A stretch of DNA of 64,000 nucleotides from Paracidovorax citrulli (lineage in GTDB: Bacteria > Pseudomonadota > Gammaproteobacteria > Burkholderiales > Burkholderiaceae_C). Numbering within the stretch: position 1 is the stretch's first letter; each line of letters opens with the position of its first letter. This document shows, piece after piece, positions 6,746-15,475 of the stretch. The stretch is taken from positions 1 through 64,000 of the forward strand of contig NZ_FNEY01000012.1 in NCBI RefSeq assembly GCF_900100305.1, given 5' to 3'. The notes beneath the pieces are model-generated. The model had not been told where the DNA came from. It ran no database searches and was given only the letters and a program-made list of their open reading frames with translations. Position numbers and translations under genes: made by a program.

Positions 6746-9700
6746 ATGGCACAAGACACTGATTGGGAAAAGGGTTCGCTATCTGGGCCGGCAGCGCCGT
6801 CCGAAAACTGGGAGAAGGGCGCGCTTTCGGAGCCGACCACCGCGCGCGGGCTAAAGGGCTGGGGCCAGGATATTGCCGCTACCGCAGTGAAGGGCGCCAT
6901 CGGCGTGCCCGAGGCCCTGGTCGGCATCGCCGACATCGCCACGGGCGGCCGGGTGGGCAAGTTCCTCGAGAACGAAGGCGGTGCCGTCGGGTTCCGTCCA
7001 AAGCAGGCGCGCGAGATCGTCAACGACTGGCACTCCGACGCCACCAAGGAAGCCCAGCGGAAGTTCCAAGAAGCCGACGGCATCGTGGACAAGGCGGTCA
7101 CGGCCGTGCAGAACCCCAGCCTGATCGCCACGGCCATCGGGGAATCGCTTCCATCCATGGGGGCAGGCGGTGTCGCGGCCCGGGGGCTCCTGGCTGCAAC
7201 GCGCCTGGGGCAGATGGGGGCCAAGGGCGCCGCGCTCGCCGGGGCAGCCGGTGAAGGGCTGACCATGGCCGGCTCGCAGGCCGAGCAGATCCGCCAGGAA
7301 ACCCCGGATGGGCTGCTGACCCCGAACCAAGCCGGGCTCGCCGCCGCCACCGGGGCTGTGGGGGGCGCCTTCGGTGCGGTGGGCGGCCGGATCGCGCAGC
7401 GCCTGGGCATCGGTGACGCCGAAACGATGCTGGCGCAGGGGCAGAGCGGCATGGCCCGCCAGTTCGCCGACGAGGCGGCCGGCGCCGCCGTGAACCCGCT
7501 GCAGCAGCAGGCCGTGAAGAGCATTCCGCGCCACGTGATCGAGGGCGCGATCGCGGAGGGCCTGCTGGAGGAACTGCCGCAGTCCATGGCCGAACAGATT
7601 TTCCAGAACGTCGCGCTCGACAAGCCATGGTACGACCAGGTGGACTCGGCCATCGTGCTGGGCACCCTGTCCGGTGGGGCGATGGGGGCTGGTGCTGCTG
7701 GCTACCATGCCGCGGCGCGGCCGCGCGCGGGCGCGGTCGGCGAGGGCGATCCCGCCGCGGCCCGGCCGGCTGGCGACGAGCCGGCGGCAGAGGCCCCGCC
7801 GCGCAATCCCGGGCTTGAGCGGGTGAGCGAGGCCTTCGCCGAGCAGCTACGCATGCTGCAGGAGCAGGAACAGGGCGAGGTGCTCGGGCCCCAGTCTGCA
7901 CCGCCGGACGGGGCCGCCGCCCTGGCCGAGCAGCGCGCCGCCGCCGCGGCGCAGCGCCAGGCCGACATGGAGGCCTCGCGCGCGGTGGAGAGCCCGGACG
8001 ACGAGATCTACCAGTCCACGGGCGCCGAGGTGCCGCGCTCCGTGCGCATGGGGATCAACCCCGCCGACGGCCCGCTTTCGACCGGCGCCGCCATGGCGGT
8101 GGATACCGGCGTCTCCGACCAGATGCAGCAGGCCGCCGCGTTGGCACAGGCGGCCGAGGCCGGCGAGAAGAGCGGCAAGGCCCAGAAACAGGAGCAGCCG
8201 GCGCGGTCACCTCTTGGCGCGGATCCGGAAACGGGCGAGATCCCCGGTTCCGATGACGTGGCCAACTGGAGCGACGCGCAGCTGTCGGAAGTCTTCCGCG
8301 GCGCCCAGGGCCGCGACGTGCGCATCAAGCTGGCGCAGGAGCTTTCGCGCCGCAAGGCTGCCCGCGCCGCCGAGCAATCCACCCCCGTGAAAGGAACCAC
8401 CGATGGCCCCCAAGCCCAACCAGCGAACACCCAACCACCAGCAGCAGCGCAGGCCCCGGCCGTCGCCGCTGCTGGCGCACCAGCGCAAGGGGCACTGACC
8501 AATGCCGGCACCACGACTACGGACGCTGGAGCGCAAGGAAAAGCAGCGGCTGGCGCGGAAGCTGCGCCGGAAAGCAAGGACCAGCGCGCCCAGCGCATCG
8601 ACACCGCCGGCCAGACCTGGACCCGACTGCCTACCTTGCAGCGCCAGGTGGTGGCCGAGCAACTGAAGGGGATCAAGCCCGTCCTGCGGAAGAACCTGGC
8701 CGGTGCGAAGTGGGACAACCTGAACAGCGATCTGAAGCGCAAGATCGCCGACCTGATCGCGCCCGCGCAGGAGGCCGCCGCCGCTCCGGCACCAGCACCT
8801 GCGGCACCCGTCGCCATGGCGCGCGGCACCACGTTCCCGCCGCTGGACGCCCCACCAGTGCCGACGGCCAAGACCGGCGCGCAAATCACCGATCCCAAGC
8901 CGGCCAAGAAAGGAGCGCCCGATGACCAAGCACAGAATGTCCAAGACACCGGAGTACCACGCTTGGCACCACGCCAAGAGGCGGTGCAACAACCCGAACG
9001 ACAAGTCGTATCCGGAGTACGGCGCAGTGGGGATCAAGATGGACCCCGCGTGGGAGGCGGACTTCGCTCTGTTCCTGGCGGAAGTGGGGCGGAAGCCGTC
9101 GCCGGAGCATTCCCTGGACCGGATAAAGGGGCACCTGGGGTACGTGCCGGGCAACGTACGCTGGGCGACGAAGGAACTGCAGTCTCAGAACCGCCCGAAG
9201 TTCGTGCGGCTGATCTCGCACAACGGCAAGTCGATGACGGTCGCCGAGTGGGCGAGGGAACTGGGCCAGCCGGCGTCGACGCTGTACCGCAGGCTGGCCG
9301 ACGGGCAGCCGGTCGAGCAGGTGCTGCTCAAGGGAACGAAGCCGCCCGGGCACAGCCACCGGATGCTGACCCACGAGGGCAAAACGCAGCCGCTGAAGAC
9401 TTGGGCGCGAGAGCTGGGAATGGTCCCATCGACGATTCGCCAGAGGTTGCAACTCGGGTGGGACGTGCAGAGGGCGCTGACCCCGCTGCGGTAGGCTCGG
9501 CTGCAAGCTCCCCTTCCCCCGAAGAGTCTGGGGCAACTTTCGAATCGGTGCCGAAGCGCATGGCGCGTGCCAAGGCGGAAAAAATCGCCGCGGCGGCAGC
9601 ACCAGCCCGGGACGGAGCACGGCCTGCCGCTCAGGATCCAACTGCTACGGCCCCGGCGCCCCAGGCGCCGACAGCGGCAGCAGAGACGGTGCCGCAACGC

Positions 9701-12700
9701 ATGAAGCGCGCGAAGGCTGAAAAGGCCGCCGTGCCTACCGCGCCTGCAGCAACCACCGTGGCGGGCGAAGCGAGCCCGGCAGCCAAGCCGAAGACCGTAC
9801 CCGCGAAGATGAAGGAGGCAAAGGCAAAACGCGAGAGCAAGGCCGTGCGCGAAGCGCGTGAGGCCGAGGAGCGGCGGGCCGCCTACTTCGCGCCTGGCAA
9901 TGTGGTCCGCGGCTACGGCGGCGGATTTGATCGCGTCGTCAGCTACCAGCCGGCGGACGCGGATGGACGCTGGAGCGTCACCGTGCGCGAGGTGCAGAAG
10001 GACGGGAGTGGCACGTGGGCGAACAAGGCTGGCGCGATCGATCGCACCCACGGGACCGAGCCCTCCAAGATGAACTATGCGGCGGGCCCGGCCGCCCGCA
10101 CGAAGGTCGAACCGGCCCCGGCCCCGGCCCCGGCCGCTGCGGCCCTTGAGCCCGCGGTGCCCGCGCAGAACACGGAGAACCGCGACAACACGCGGAAGAG
10201 CGGTCCTGCTGAGAGCGAGCCGTTATTCCGTCGAGACGCCCAAGACGACCTGGGCGCCGGCATGGCGGCCGACCTGCTGCGCATCATGGGCAAGGGGGAC
10301 GGTTTCTCGGCCGCAGCCCAGCGGCAGGCCGTGGATACGGTGCGCGCCACGGTCAACCCGATCGTGGCGGCCTGGCAGAACGCCCCCGAGGTGGTGGTGG
10401 CCTATGACCTGAACGACCCCATCATCCCGCAGCGCGTGCGCGACGCCGACCTGCGCCAGCGCTCCGGCGGGGCGCATGGGGCGCCCGAGGGCTTCTATTT
10501 CGGCGGCAAGGCGTATTTGATGGCTTCGCGCCTGACCACGCCGGAGGATGCCGCGCGGGTGCTGTACCACGAGGTGGCCGGCCACCACGGCCTGCGGGGC
10601 CTCTTCGGTCCGGAACTGGACAAGATCCTGAACCAGGTGGCCACCATGCGCCGCGCTGACGTGGATGCCAAGATGGCCGAGTACGGCATGCGCGGCGTGG
10701 ACCGCATCAGCCGGGCCCGGGCGGCGGAGGAGGTGCTGGCGGAGATGGCCGAGAAGAATCCGCAGCTGTCCTTCGTGCAGCGGGCCGTCGCTGCCATCCG
10801 CAACTTCCTGCGCGAGCACGTGCCCGGGTTCGGGAGCCTGCGCCTGCGCGACGCGGACATCATCCAGGCCTACATCCTGCCGGCGCGCAACTGGGTGGAA
10901 CGGGCCGCCGCGGCGCGCGAGCGCGGCATGGGCTCGGCAGCCATGCAGTACAGCCTGGCGCAGGACGAAGCCCGGTCCGGGTTCGCGGCCGAGGTGCGTG
11001 CGGCCATCACCGCCGGCCTGAACAACGACGAACGCGCGCTGCGCGCCCAGGTGCCGCTCGGCATCGAGACGCCGGCGGCCCTCGAGGCGCTGGGCGTGGT
11101 ACGCAAGCCGGTGGTCACGAACCGCAACCTCCTCGCCAAGATGCATTTCGAGCACGGCGTGCCGCGCGCGGATCTGGAGCGGCTGGGCGAGCTGCTGTCG
11201 AATCCCGTGATGGTGTTCAAGTCGGACACCCAGCCCGGGCGGATGGTGGTGGTGACGAGCTTGGTGGTGCGCGGCAACCCGGTGGTGGTGGCCGTCGATC
11301 CGAACGGCGCCAGCAACCGGGCCGAGGTGGTCTATGTGCCCAGCGCCTACCCGAAGGACAACGCGGACCGCACGTTCACGCGCTGGATCCGGGACGGCCT
11401 GCTGCAGTTTGCGAACAAAAAAGAAAGCCGGCAACTCGCCACGACGGCCAGGCTCCAATTGCCTGGGGTGGTACAGCGAGTTTCCGGCTTCCGCGCCAAT
11501 TATAAAACTGAGGCCGATCTGCCGCAAACTGGGGCCGGTCCGGATGTGATGTTCAGCCGCGAGCGCATCGCCGCGCTGAAGGACTCGGCCCTGGACCAGA
11601 TCACGCAGACGATGAGCCACCCCGGCAAGGTGTCGCTCTGGGACAAGACGATCGGCACGATGCGCCACCTGGCCGAGCGCGCGCCCGCGTTCAAGCCGGT
11701 GTTCGAGTCGGCCCAGCGCTTCATCGATGACGTGTCCATGCTGGGCAACGACGCGGCCGACATGGCCCCGCGCCTCCTGCCGCGCGTGGACAGCTGGCGC
11801 GACCTGACCAAGAAGCCGATCACCGCGGCCGACAACAAGGCCGTGGCGCGCCCGCTGTTCGAGGGCACGCTGATGTGGGCGCGGGACATCGACGGCACCC
11901 CGGTGCTGCTGGATGACCTCACGGCCAAGTACCAGAATCTGCCGGCCGACCAGAAGGCCCAACTGCTGCTGCGCGGCGGCCGCTTGGACCCGAAGATCCT
12001 GACCGCCTGGCAGGGCCTGCCCGTGGGCATGTACGAGGCCAACGTGAACACCAGCTTCAACAGCCGGGTGCTCAAGGCCGGCGTGGTGTGGAGCCAGAAG
12101 GAGCTGGAAACCATGTTCGGGCTCGACGCGAACCAGGTGAGCCTCTACCAAGAGGGCCGGGCCGCCATCGACCGCTCCATCGACATGACGGCGCGCGCCG
12201 ACATGCTGCGCAGCCTGGGCGATGAGTACGCGGGCATGCGCGACGCGGTGCTGGCGCAGGAAACCCTTGACGATGCCGTGGAGCTGCTGACCCGCACGCT
12301 GATGGACGACGCCCGGGATCGGCCCGAATGGTCCGAACGGCTGATGAAGCTGAACAACGCGGTGGTGAAAGCCCAGGAGAGGGCGCAGCAGCTGATGGAC
12401 GAGGGCTATGCCCCGCTGTCGCGCTTCGGCCGCTACACGGTGGATGTGGTGGACGCCGCGGGCGATCGCCAATATTTCGGCATGTTCGAGACCAAGGCCG
12501 ATTCCAACCGGATGAAGGCCGAGATGGAAAAGCAGTTCCCCGGCGCCACCGTCACCCAGGGCACCATGAGCCAGGACGCATTCAAGCTGTTCGCGGGCGT
12601 CACCCCCGAGAGCCTGGAAATGTTCGGGAGCATGCTGGGGCTGGACGGCAAGGGCGACGACCCGAAGGACAAGGCATTTCAGGCCTACCTGCAACTGGCC

Positions 12701-15436
12701 AAGAACAACCACAGCGCGCTCAAGCGCCTGATCCACCGCAAGGGGGTCGCGGGGTACAGCGAGGACGTGGGCCGCGTGCTGGCGAGCTTCGTGTACTCTA
12801 ATGCCCGCCTGGGCGCTGGCGGACTGAACGCCGGCACCATGGAGAGCGCAATCAACGCCATCCCGAAGGAGCAGGGAGAGCTGAAAGACCTGGCCATGGG
12901 GCTGCGCGACTACATCGCCAATCCCCAGGAGGAGGGCCAGGCCGTGCGCGGCATGCTGTTCGCCCAGTACCTGGGAGGCTCGGTAGCGTCCGCCGCCGTG
13001 AACATGATGCAACCGTTCCAGATCACCATGCCGTGGCTGTCTCAGTTTGGCGGCATGCGCAAGGCCGGCGCCCAGATGGCGCGCGCCCTCAAGGACATGA
13101 GCCGCAAGGGCTTTCAGTACGAGCCCGACCTCGCTGCCGCGATGCAGTCCGCGGAGGAGGATGGTGTGGTGTCCCCGCAGGAGATCCATCAGCTGATGTC
13201 GCAGGCACGCGGCACTGGGTCGCTCCGCACGGGCGACGGAATGAAGGTGGGCGACGCACGCGCCGCGGTGGCCAACAACTGGGAGCGCGTGAAGGTGGCG
13301 TGGGGTCAGCCCTTCGCCCTGGCCGAACAGTTCAACCGCCGCAGCACCTTCATCGCCGCGTATCGGATGGCGAAGGAGCAGGGCATGGCCGAGCCTTCCA
13401 ACTTCGCCCGCAAGGCGGTGCTGGAGACGCAGTTCGTGTACTCGAAAGCGAATAAACCCCGCTTCGCGCGGGGGGCTGTGGGGGGAGCGCTTTTCTGTGT
13501 GGACGACACCACGGAAGCGCTGACGCAGCGCGGATGGGTCGGCCCCGACCACCTGGTGCCGGGCGACATGCTCGCATCGTTCGATATGACCACAGAGCGG
13601 CTCATCTGGGCTCCGATGGCGTCGGTGCACATCTTCGATCACGATGGTGAAATGGTGCATGCGAAGTCCAAGACGCTGGACATGCTCATGACCCCAGACC
13701 ATCGAGTGGTGCATTACAAAAGGAAGCGGACCAAAGGGGCGCAGCGGGGGACCACGCATTGGGAGTTGGGGGTGGCCGAAGCGCAGGACATCCCGGCGTC
13801 TCACCGGGTTCAGATTCCCACTGCCGCGCCGTTCGATCACCTGCCAACCGGCGAGCCCATCACCGACGCCCAGGCGCGGGTGCTGGGTTGGGTGGTCACG
13901 GAAGGGTGGTTCACGAAGAAGAACCGCGGGCGAGAGGAATGGGGCGGCGCGCTGAAGCTGTATCAGAACGAAGGGCGCACAGCAGACCTGATCCGTGCTG
14001 ACCTCGACGCAGCCGGGCTCGAATACACCGAAACGACCTGGAACTACGTCGGCGGCAATGCCGCGCACATCCGGTTCAACATCAAAAAAAGCAGCGCTGC
14101 AGTGTTGCGCAAGATGCTGCCCGGTAAGCAGCTCACCCCGGCATTGCTGATGCGGATGACGAAGGCCCAGATTGAATTGCTGGTCGATCGCATGATCGAG
14201 GGGGACGGCTCTGAGTCGGCCGCCGGGCAGCGGTGCCTCATCCAGAACCCGGGGCAGACGCTGGAGACTTTCCAGATGGCGCTGACCATCCTGGGCAAGA
14301 GTTTCCGAGTGAGCAAGCATGGTCCGAGCTGCCGGAAGGTGCTGATCCGCGAATCGCAAAGAACCGAAAACGGACGCTACTCGGTGAAGGAATCGGAGCG
14401 CGTCCGTTACACAGGCCGCGTCTGGTGCCCGATCGTTCCAGGGACCAGCACATGGGTGGCGCGACGCAACGGCATGCCGTTCATCACCCACAACACTTTC
14501 AAGACCTACAGCGTGTCCTACCTGGAGCTGATGCACCGCATGTGGACTCAGGGCGGACCGGAAGGAAAGCGGGCCGTGGGCTGGGCCATCGCCATGCTGC
14601 TGCTCATGTCGGGCGCAGGCGGCCTGCCTTTCATGGAAGACGCCGAGGATCTGATCGACGGGGCGGCCCAGATGATGGGCTACAACCTGAGCAGCAAGCA
14701 GTGGCGCAAGCAACTGCTGGCGGACGTGATGGGCAAGGAGATCGCCGATTTCGTTGAGCAGGGTGTCTCTGGTCTGCCTGGTGCGCCAGTGGACGTGTCG
14801 GGCCGTATGGGCCTGGGCAACCTGCTCCCCGGTACCGGGCTGCTCTTGTCGAAGCAGAACCGCGAGCGCGATCTTCTGGAAGTCGCCGGCCCGGCGGGGG
14901 ACTTGATTGCGCGGGGCTTCACCGCGGGGCGCAAGCTACTCACAGGGGATGCGGGGGGCGCAGCGCTGGAGGTGGCGCCGACCGCGGTGCGCAACGCGGT
15001 CAAGGGCGTGGACATGGCAGCGACCGGAATCTATAAGGACAAGAAGGGCTACAAGGTCATCGACACCACGCTGGCCGAGGCGGGGGCGAAGTTCCTGGGC
15101 TTCCAGCCCAAGAGCGTGGCCGAGGTGCAGGAGGCCAACAGCTTCATGCAGCGCACGAAGACCTTCTACACGCAGACCAGCAGCGAGATCAAGGCGCAGT
15201 GGGCGGATGCGCTCTTCCGCAAGGACGATGCGGCGCTTGCAGAGGCGCGCGAACGTCTGGCTGACTGGAACCGAAACAATCCGGAGCAGCCGATCGTGGT
15301 GAAGATGCCGGACGTGTGGAAGCGCGTGCGCGAGATGGGCAAGGACCGCACGCAGCGGATCGCCGACACCGCGCCGAAGGCCCTGCGCCAGCAGATGCGC
15401 GAAGCAGCGCGCGAGGCAGGGCAGGCCCCAGCATAG
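6746..15436 (+). CDS. Giant PLxRFG/polyvalent phage protein containing an intein
   Basis: 2896 codons, the largest gene here. The start at 6746 has a GAGGG sequence close upstream. Residues 1-30 hold two WEKGxLS motifs. About 60-330 is Gly/Ala-rich amphipathic helix. About 330-1150 is mostly disordered Ala/Pro linker. Around 1275-1281 there is HEVAGHH, a zincin-like HExxGH signature. About 1420-1590 resembles the MuF C-terminal domain (kmHfEHGVP, NPVMVFKS). PLSRFG at 1890-1895 is the motif of 'PLxRFG domain-containing' phage proteins, with long helices following. Residues 2251-2583 are an intein; splicing would leave 2563 aa joined as GALF/TFKTYS. Such proteins are thought to be packaged and injected with the phage DNA. 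The linker around 725-915 is read over a nested HNH gene. Confidence 0.75.
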   Translation: MAQDTDWEKGSLSGPAAPSENWEKGALSEPTTARGLKGWGQDIAATAVKGAIGVPEALVGIADIATGGRVGKFLENEGGAVGFRPKQAREIVNDWHSDATKEAQRKFQEADGIVDKAVTAVQNPSLIATAIGESLPSMGAGGVAARGLLAATRLGQMGAKGAALAGAAGEGLTMAGSQAEQIRQETPDGLLTPNQAGLAAATGAVGGAFGAVGGRIAQRLGIGDAETMLAQGQSGMARQFADEAAGAAVNPLQQQAVKSIPRHVIEGAIAEGLLEELPQSMAEQIFQNVALDKPWYDQVDSAIVLGTLSGGAMGAGAAGYHAAARPRAGAVGEGDPAAARPAGDEPAAEAPPRNPGLERVSEAFAEQLRMLQEQEQGEVLGPQSAPPDGAAALAEQRAAAAAQRQADMEASRAVESPDDEIYQSTGAEVPRSVRMGINPADGPLSTGAAMAVDTGVSDQMQQAAALAQAAEAGEKSGKAQKQEQPARSPLGADPETGEIPGSDDVANWSDAQLSEVFRGAQGRDVRIKLAQELSRRKAARAAEQSTPVKGTTDGPQAQPANTQPPAAAQAPAVAAAGAPAQGALTNAGTTTTDAGAQGKAAAGAEAAPESKDQRAQRIDTAGQTWTRLPTLQRQVVAEQLKGIKPVLRKNLAGAKWDNLNSDLKRKIADLIAPAQEAAAAPAPAPAAPVAMARGTTFPPLDAPPVPTAKTGAQITDPKPAKKGAPDDQAQNVQDTGVPRLAPRQEAVQQPERQVVSGVRRSGDQDGPRVGGGLRSVPGGSGAEAVAGAFPGPDKGAPGVRAGQRTLGDEGTAVSEPPEVRAADLAQRQVDDGRRVGEGTGPAGVDAVPQAGRRAAGRAGAAQGNEAARAQPPDADPRGQNAAAEDLGARAGNGPIDDSPEVATRVGRAEGADPAAVGSAASSPSPEESGATFESVPKRMARAKAEKIAAAAAPARDGARPAAQDPTATAPAPQAPTAAAETVPQRMKRAKAEKAAVPTAPAATTVAGEASPAAKPKTVPAKMKEAKAKRESKAVREAREAEERRAAYFAPGNVVRGYGGGFDRVVSYQPADADGRWSVTVREVQKDGSGTWANKAGAIDRTHGTEPSKMNYAAGPAARTKVEPAPAPAPAAAALEPAVPAQNTENRDNTRKSGPAESEPLFRRDAQDDLGAGMAADLLRIMGKGDGFSAAAQRQAVDTVRATVNPIVAAWQNAPEVVVAYDLNDPIIPQRVRDADLRQRSGGAHGAPEGFYFGGKAYLMASRLTTPEDAARVLYHEVAGHHGLRGLFGPELDKILNQVATMRRADVDAKMAEYGMRGVDRISRARAAEEVLAEMAEKNPQLSFVQRAVAAIRNFLREHVPGFGSLRLRDADIIQAYILPARNWVERAAAARERGMGSAAMQYSLAQDEARSGFAAEVRAAITAGLNNDERALRAQVPLGIETPAALEALGVVRKPVVTNRNLLAKMHFEHGVPRADLERLGELLSNPVMVFKSDTQPGRMVVVTSLVVRGNPVVVAVDPNGASNRAEVVYVPSAYPKDNADRTFTRWIRDGLLQFANKKESRQLATTARLQLPGVVQRVSGFRANYKTEADLPQTGAGPDVMFSRERIAALKDSALDQITQTMSHPGKVSLWDKTIGTMRHLAERAPAFKPVFESAQRFIDDVSMLGNDAADMAPRLLPRVDSWRDLTKKPITAADNKAVARPLFEGTLMWARDIDGTPVLLDDLTAKYQNLPADQKAQLLLRGGRLDPKILTAWQGLPVGMYEANVNTSFNSRVLKAGVVWSQKELETMFGLDANQVSLYQEGRAAIDRSIDMTARADMLRSLGDEYAGMRDAVLAQETLDDAVELLTRTLMDDARDRPEWSERLMKLNNAVVKAQERAQQLMDEGYAPLSRFGRYTVDVVDAAGDRQYFGMFETKADSNRMKAEMEKQFPGATVTQGTMSQDAFKLFAGVTPESLEMFGSMLGLDGKGDDPKDKAFQAYLQLAKNNHSALKRLIHRKGVAGYSEDVGRVLASFVYSNARLGAGGLNAGTMESAINAIPKEQGELKDLAMGLRDYIANPQEEGQAVRGMLFAQYLGGSVASAAVNMMQPFQITMPWLSQFGGMRKAGAQMARALKDMSRKGFQYEPDLAAAMQSAEEDGVVSPQEIHQLMSQARGTGSLRTGDGMKVGDARAAVANNWERVKVAWGQPFALAEQFNRRSTFIAAYRMAKEQGMAEPSNFARKAVLETQFVYSKANKPRFARGAVGGALFCVDDTTEALTQRGWVGPDHLVPGDMLASFDMTTERLIWAPMASVHIFDHDGEMVHAKSKTLDMLMTPDHRVVHYKRKRTKGAQRGTTHWELGVAEAQDIPASHRVQIPTAAPFDHLPTGEPITDAQARVLGWVVTEGWFTKKNRGREEWGGALKLYQNEGRTADLIRADLDAAGLEYTETTWNYVGGNAAHIRFNIKKSSAAVLRKMLPGKQLTPALLMRMTKAQIELLVDRMIEGDGSESAAGQRCLIQNPGQTLETFQMALTILGKSFRVSKHGPSCRKVLIRESQRTENGRYSVKESERVRYTGRVWCPIVPGTSTWVARRNGMPFITHNTFKTYSVSYLELMHRMWTQGGPEGKRAVGWAIAMLLLMSGAGGLPFMEDAEDLIDGAAQMMGYNLSSKQWRKQLLADVMGKEIADFVEQGVSGLPGAPVDVSGRMGLGNLLPGTGLLLSKQNRERDLLEVAGPAGDLIARGFTAGRKLLTGDAGGAALEVAPTAVRNAVKGVDMAATGIYKDKKGYKVIDTTLAEAGAKFLGFQPKSVAEVQEANSFMQRTKTFYTQTSSEIKAQWADALFRKDDAALAEARERLADWNRNNPEQPIVVKMPDVWKRVREMGKDRTQRIADTAPKALRQQMREAAREAGQAPA
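8922..9494 (+). CDS. HNH homing endonuclease nested in the giant gene
   Basis: 190 aa in a different frame from the surrounding giant gene. It has its own ribosome binding site (AAGGAG about 8 nt before the ATG) and high G/C at third codon positions. The N-terminal half is a phage HNH-type endonuclease: EYHAWHHAKRRCNNPND, YGAVGI, SLDRIKGHLGYVPGNVRWAT, QSQNR. The C-terminal half has two tandem helix-turn-helix repeats (VAEWARELGQPASTLYRRL and LKTWARELGMVPSTIRQRL), like NUMOD-type DNA-binding modules of homing endonucleases. The giant frame stays open across all 573 nt and reads as low-complexity linker. This is best explained as a homing gene inserted in a region that tolerates any sequence. 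Confidence 0.85.
   Translation: MTKHRMSKTPEYHAWHHAKRRCNNPNDKSYPEYGAVGIKMDPAWEADFALFLAEVGRKPSPEHSLDRIKGHLGYVPGNVRWATKELQSQNRPKFVRLISHNGKSMTVAEWARELGQPASTLYRRLADGQPVEQVLLKGTKPPGHSHRMLTHEGKTQPLKTWARELGMVPSTIRQRLQLGWDVQRALTPLR
9545..9841 (+). repeat. Three VPxRM-AKA protein repeats in the giant gene
   Basis: In the giant frame three related blocks occur within about 100 residues: SVPKRMARAKAEK (from residue 934), TVPQRMKRAKAEK and TVPAKMKEAKAKR, separated by Ala/Pro/Thr-rich spacers of 25-40 residues. They are basic short helices in a disordered linker, possibly DNA- or membrane-binding, or simple expansion. They lie directly downstream of the nested HNH gene. Confidence 0.7.
13496..14494 (+). 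other. LAGLIDADG-type intein in the giant phage protein
   Basis: 333 residues in frame. The N-terminal junction is GALF followed by Cys1 (CVDDTTEALTQRGW, intein block A). Block B is present as MTPDHRVV. Two dodecapeptide motifs of a homing endonuclease follow: LGWVVTEGWF and LVDRMIEGDGS. The C-terminal blocks are VWCPIVPGTSTWVARRNGMP and FITHN, with Thr as the first extein residue. All residues needed for splicing (Cys1, block-B His, penultimate His, terminal Asn, +1 Thr) are present, so it should be active. Removal joins GALF to TFKTYSVSYLE, restoring a continuous helix-rich segment. The codon composition is somewhat less GC-rich than the extein. Confidence 0.92.
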
Positions 15437-15440
15437 GGTT
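15425..15440 (+). promoter_or_regulatory. Phage promoter-like element, copy 3
   Basis: Reads GCCCCAGCATAGGGTT and overlaps the TAG stop of the giant gene. GCATAGGG begins at 15431, exactly 45 nt before the next ATG (15476). It differs from the other copies at one core base (C for T). A perfect hairpin occupies the leader between it and the start codon. Confidence 0.45.
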
Positions 15441-15453
15441 AGGCGAGGTGGCT

Positions 15454-15475
15454 GCCGGGCGGGAAACTGCCCGGC
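15454..15475 (+). other. Leader hairpin abutting the start codon at 15476
   Basis: GCCGGGC (15454-15460) and GCCCGGC (15469-15475) form a perfect 7-bp stem with an 8-nt loop, and the last stem base is immediately followed by the ATG. The only purine-rich ribosome binding candidate (AGGCGAGG, 15441-15448) lies upstream of the stem, so folding would bring it close to the start codon. No T-run follows, so it is not a terminator. Confidence 0.55.

Noticed and set aside
8922-9494. Group I or II intron as carrier of the HNH gene
   Set aside because: There is no non-coding sequence around the HNH frame, the host frame is open through it, and the gene has its own ribosome binding site. A plain insertion fits better.
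10568-10588. A standard HExxH zinc-peptidase motif in the giant protein
   Set aside because: The sequence is HEVAGHH, i.e. HExxGH with one extra residue. It is reported only as zincin-like, not as a proven HExxH site.
10223-14713. A 1496-codon open frame on the minus strand
   Set aside because: It is the mirror frame of the giant phage gene, including its intein, and shows no domain and skewed His/Arg/Gly composition.
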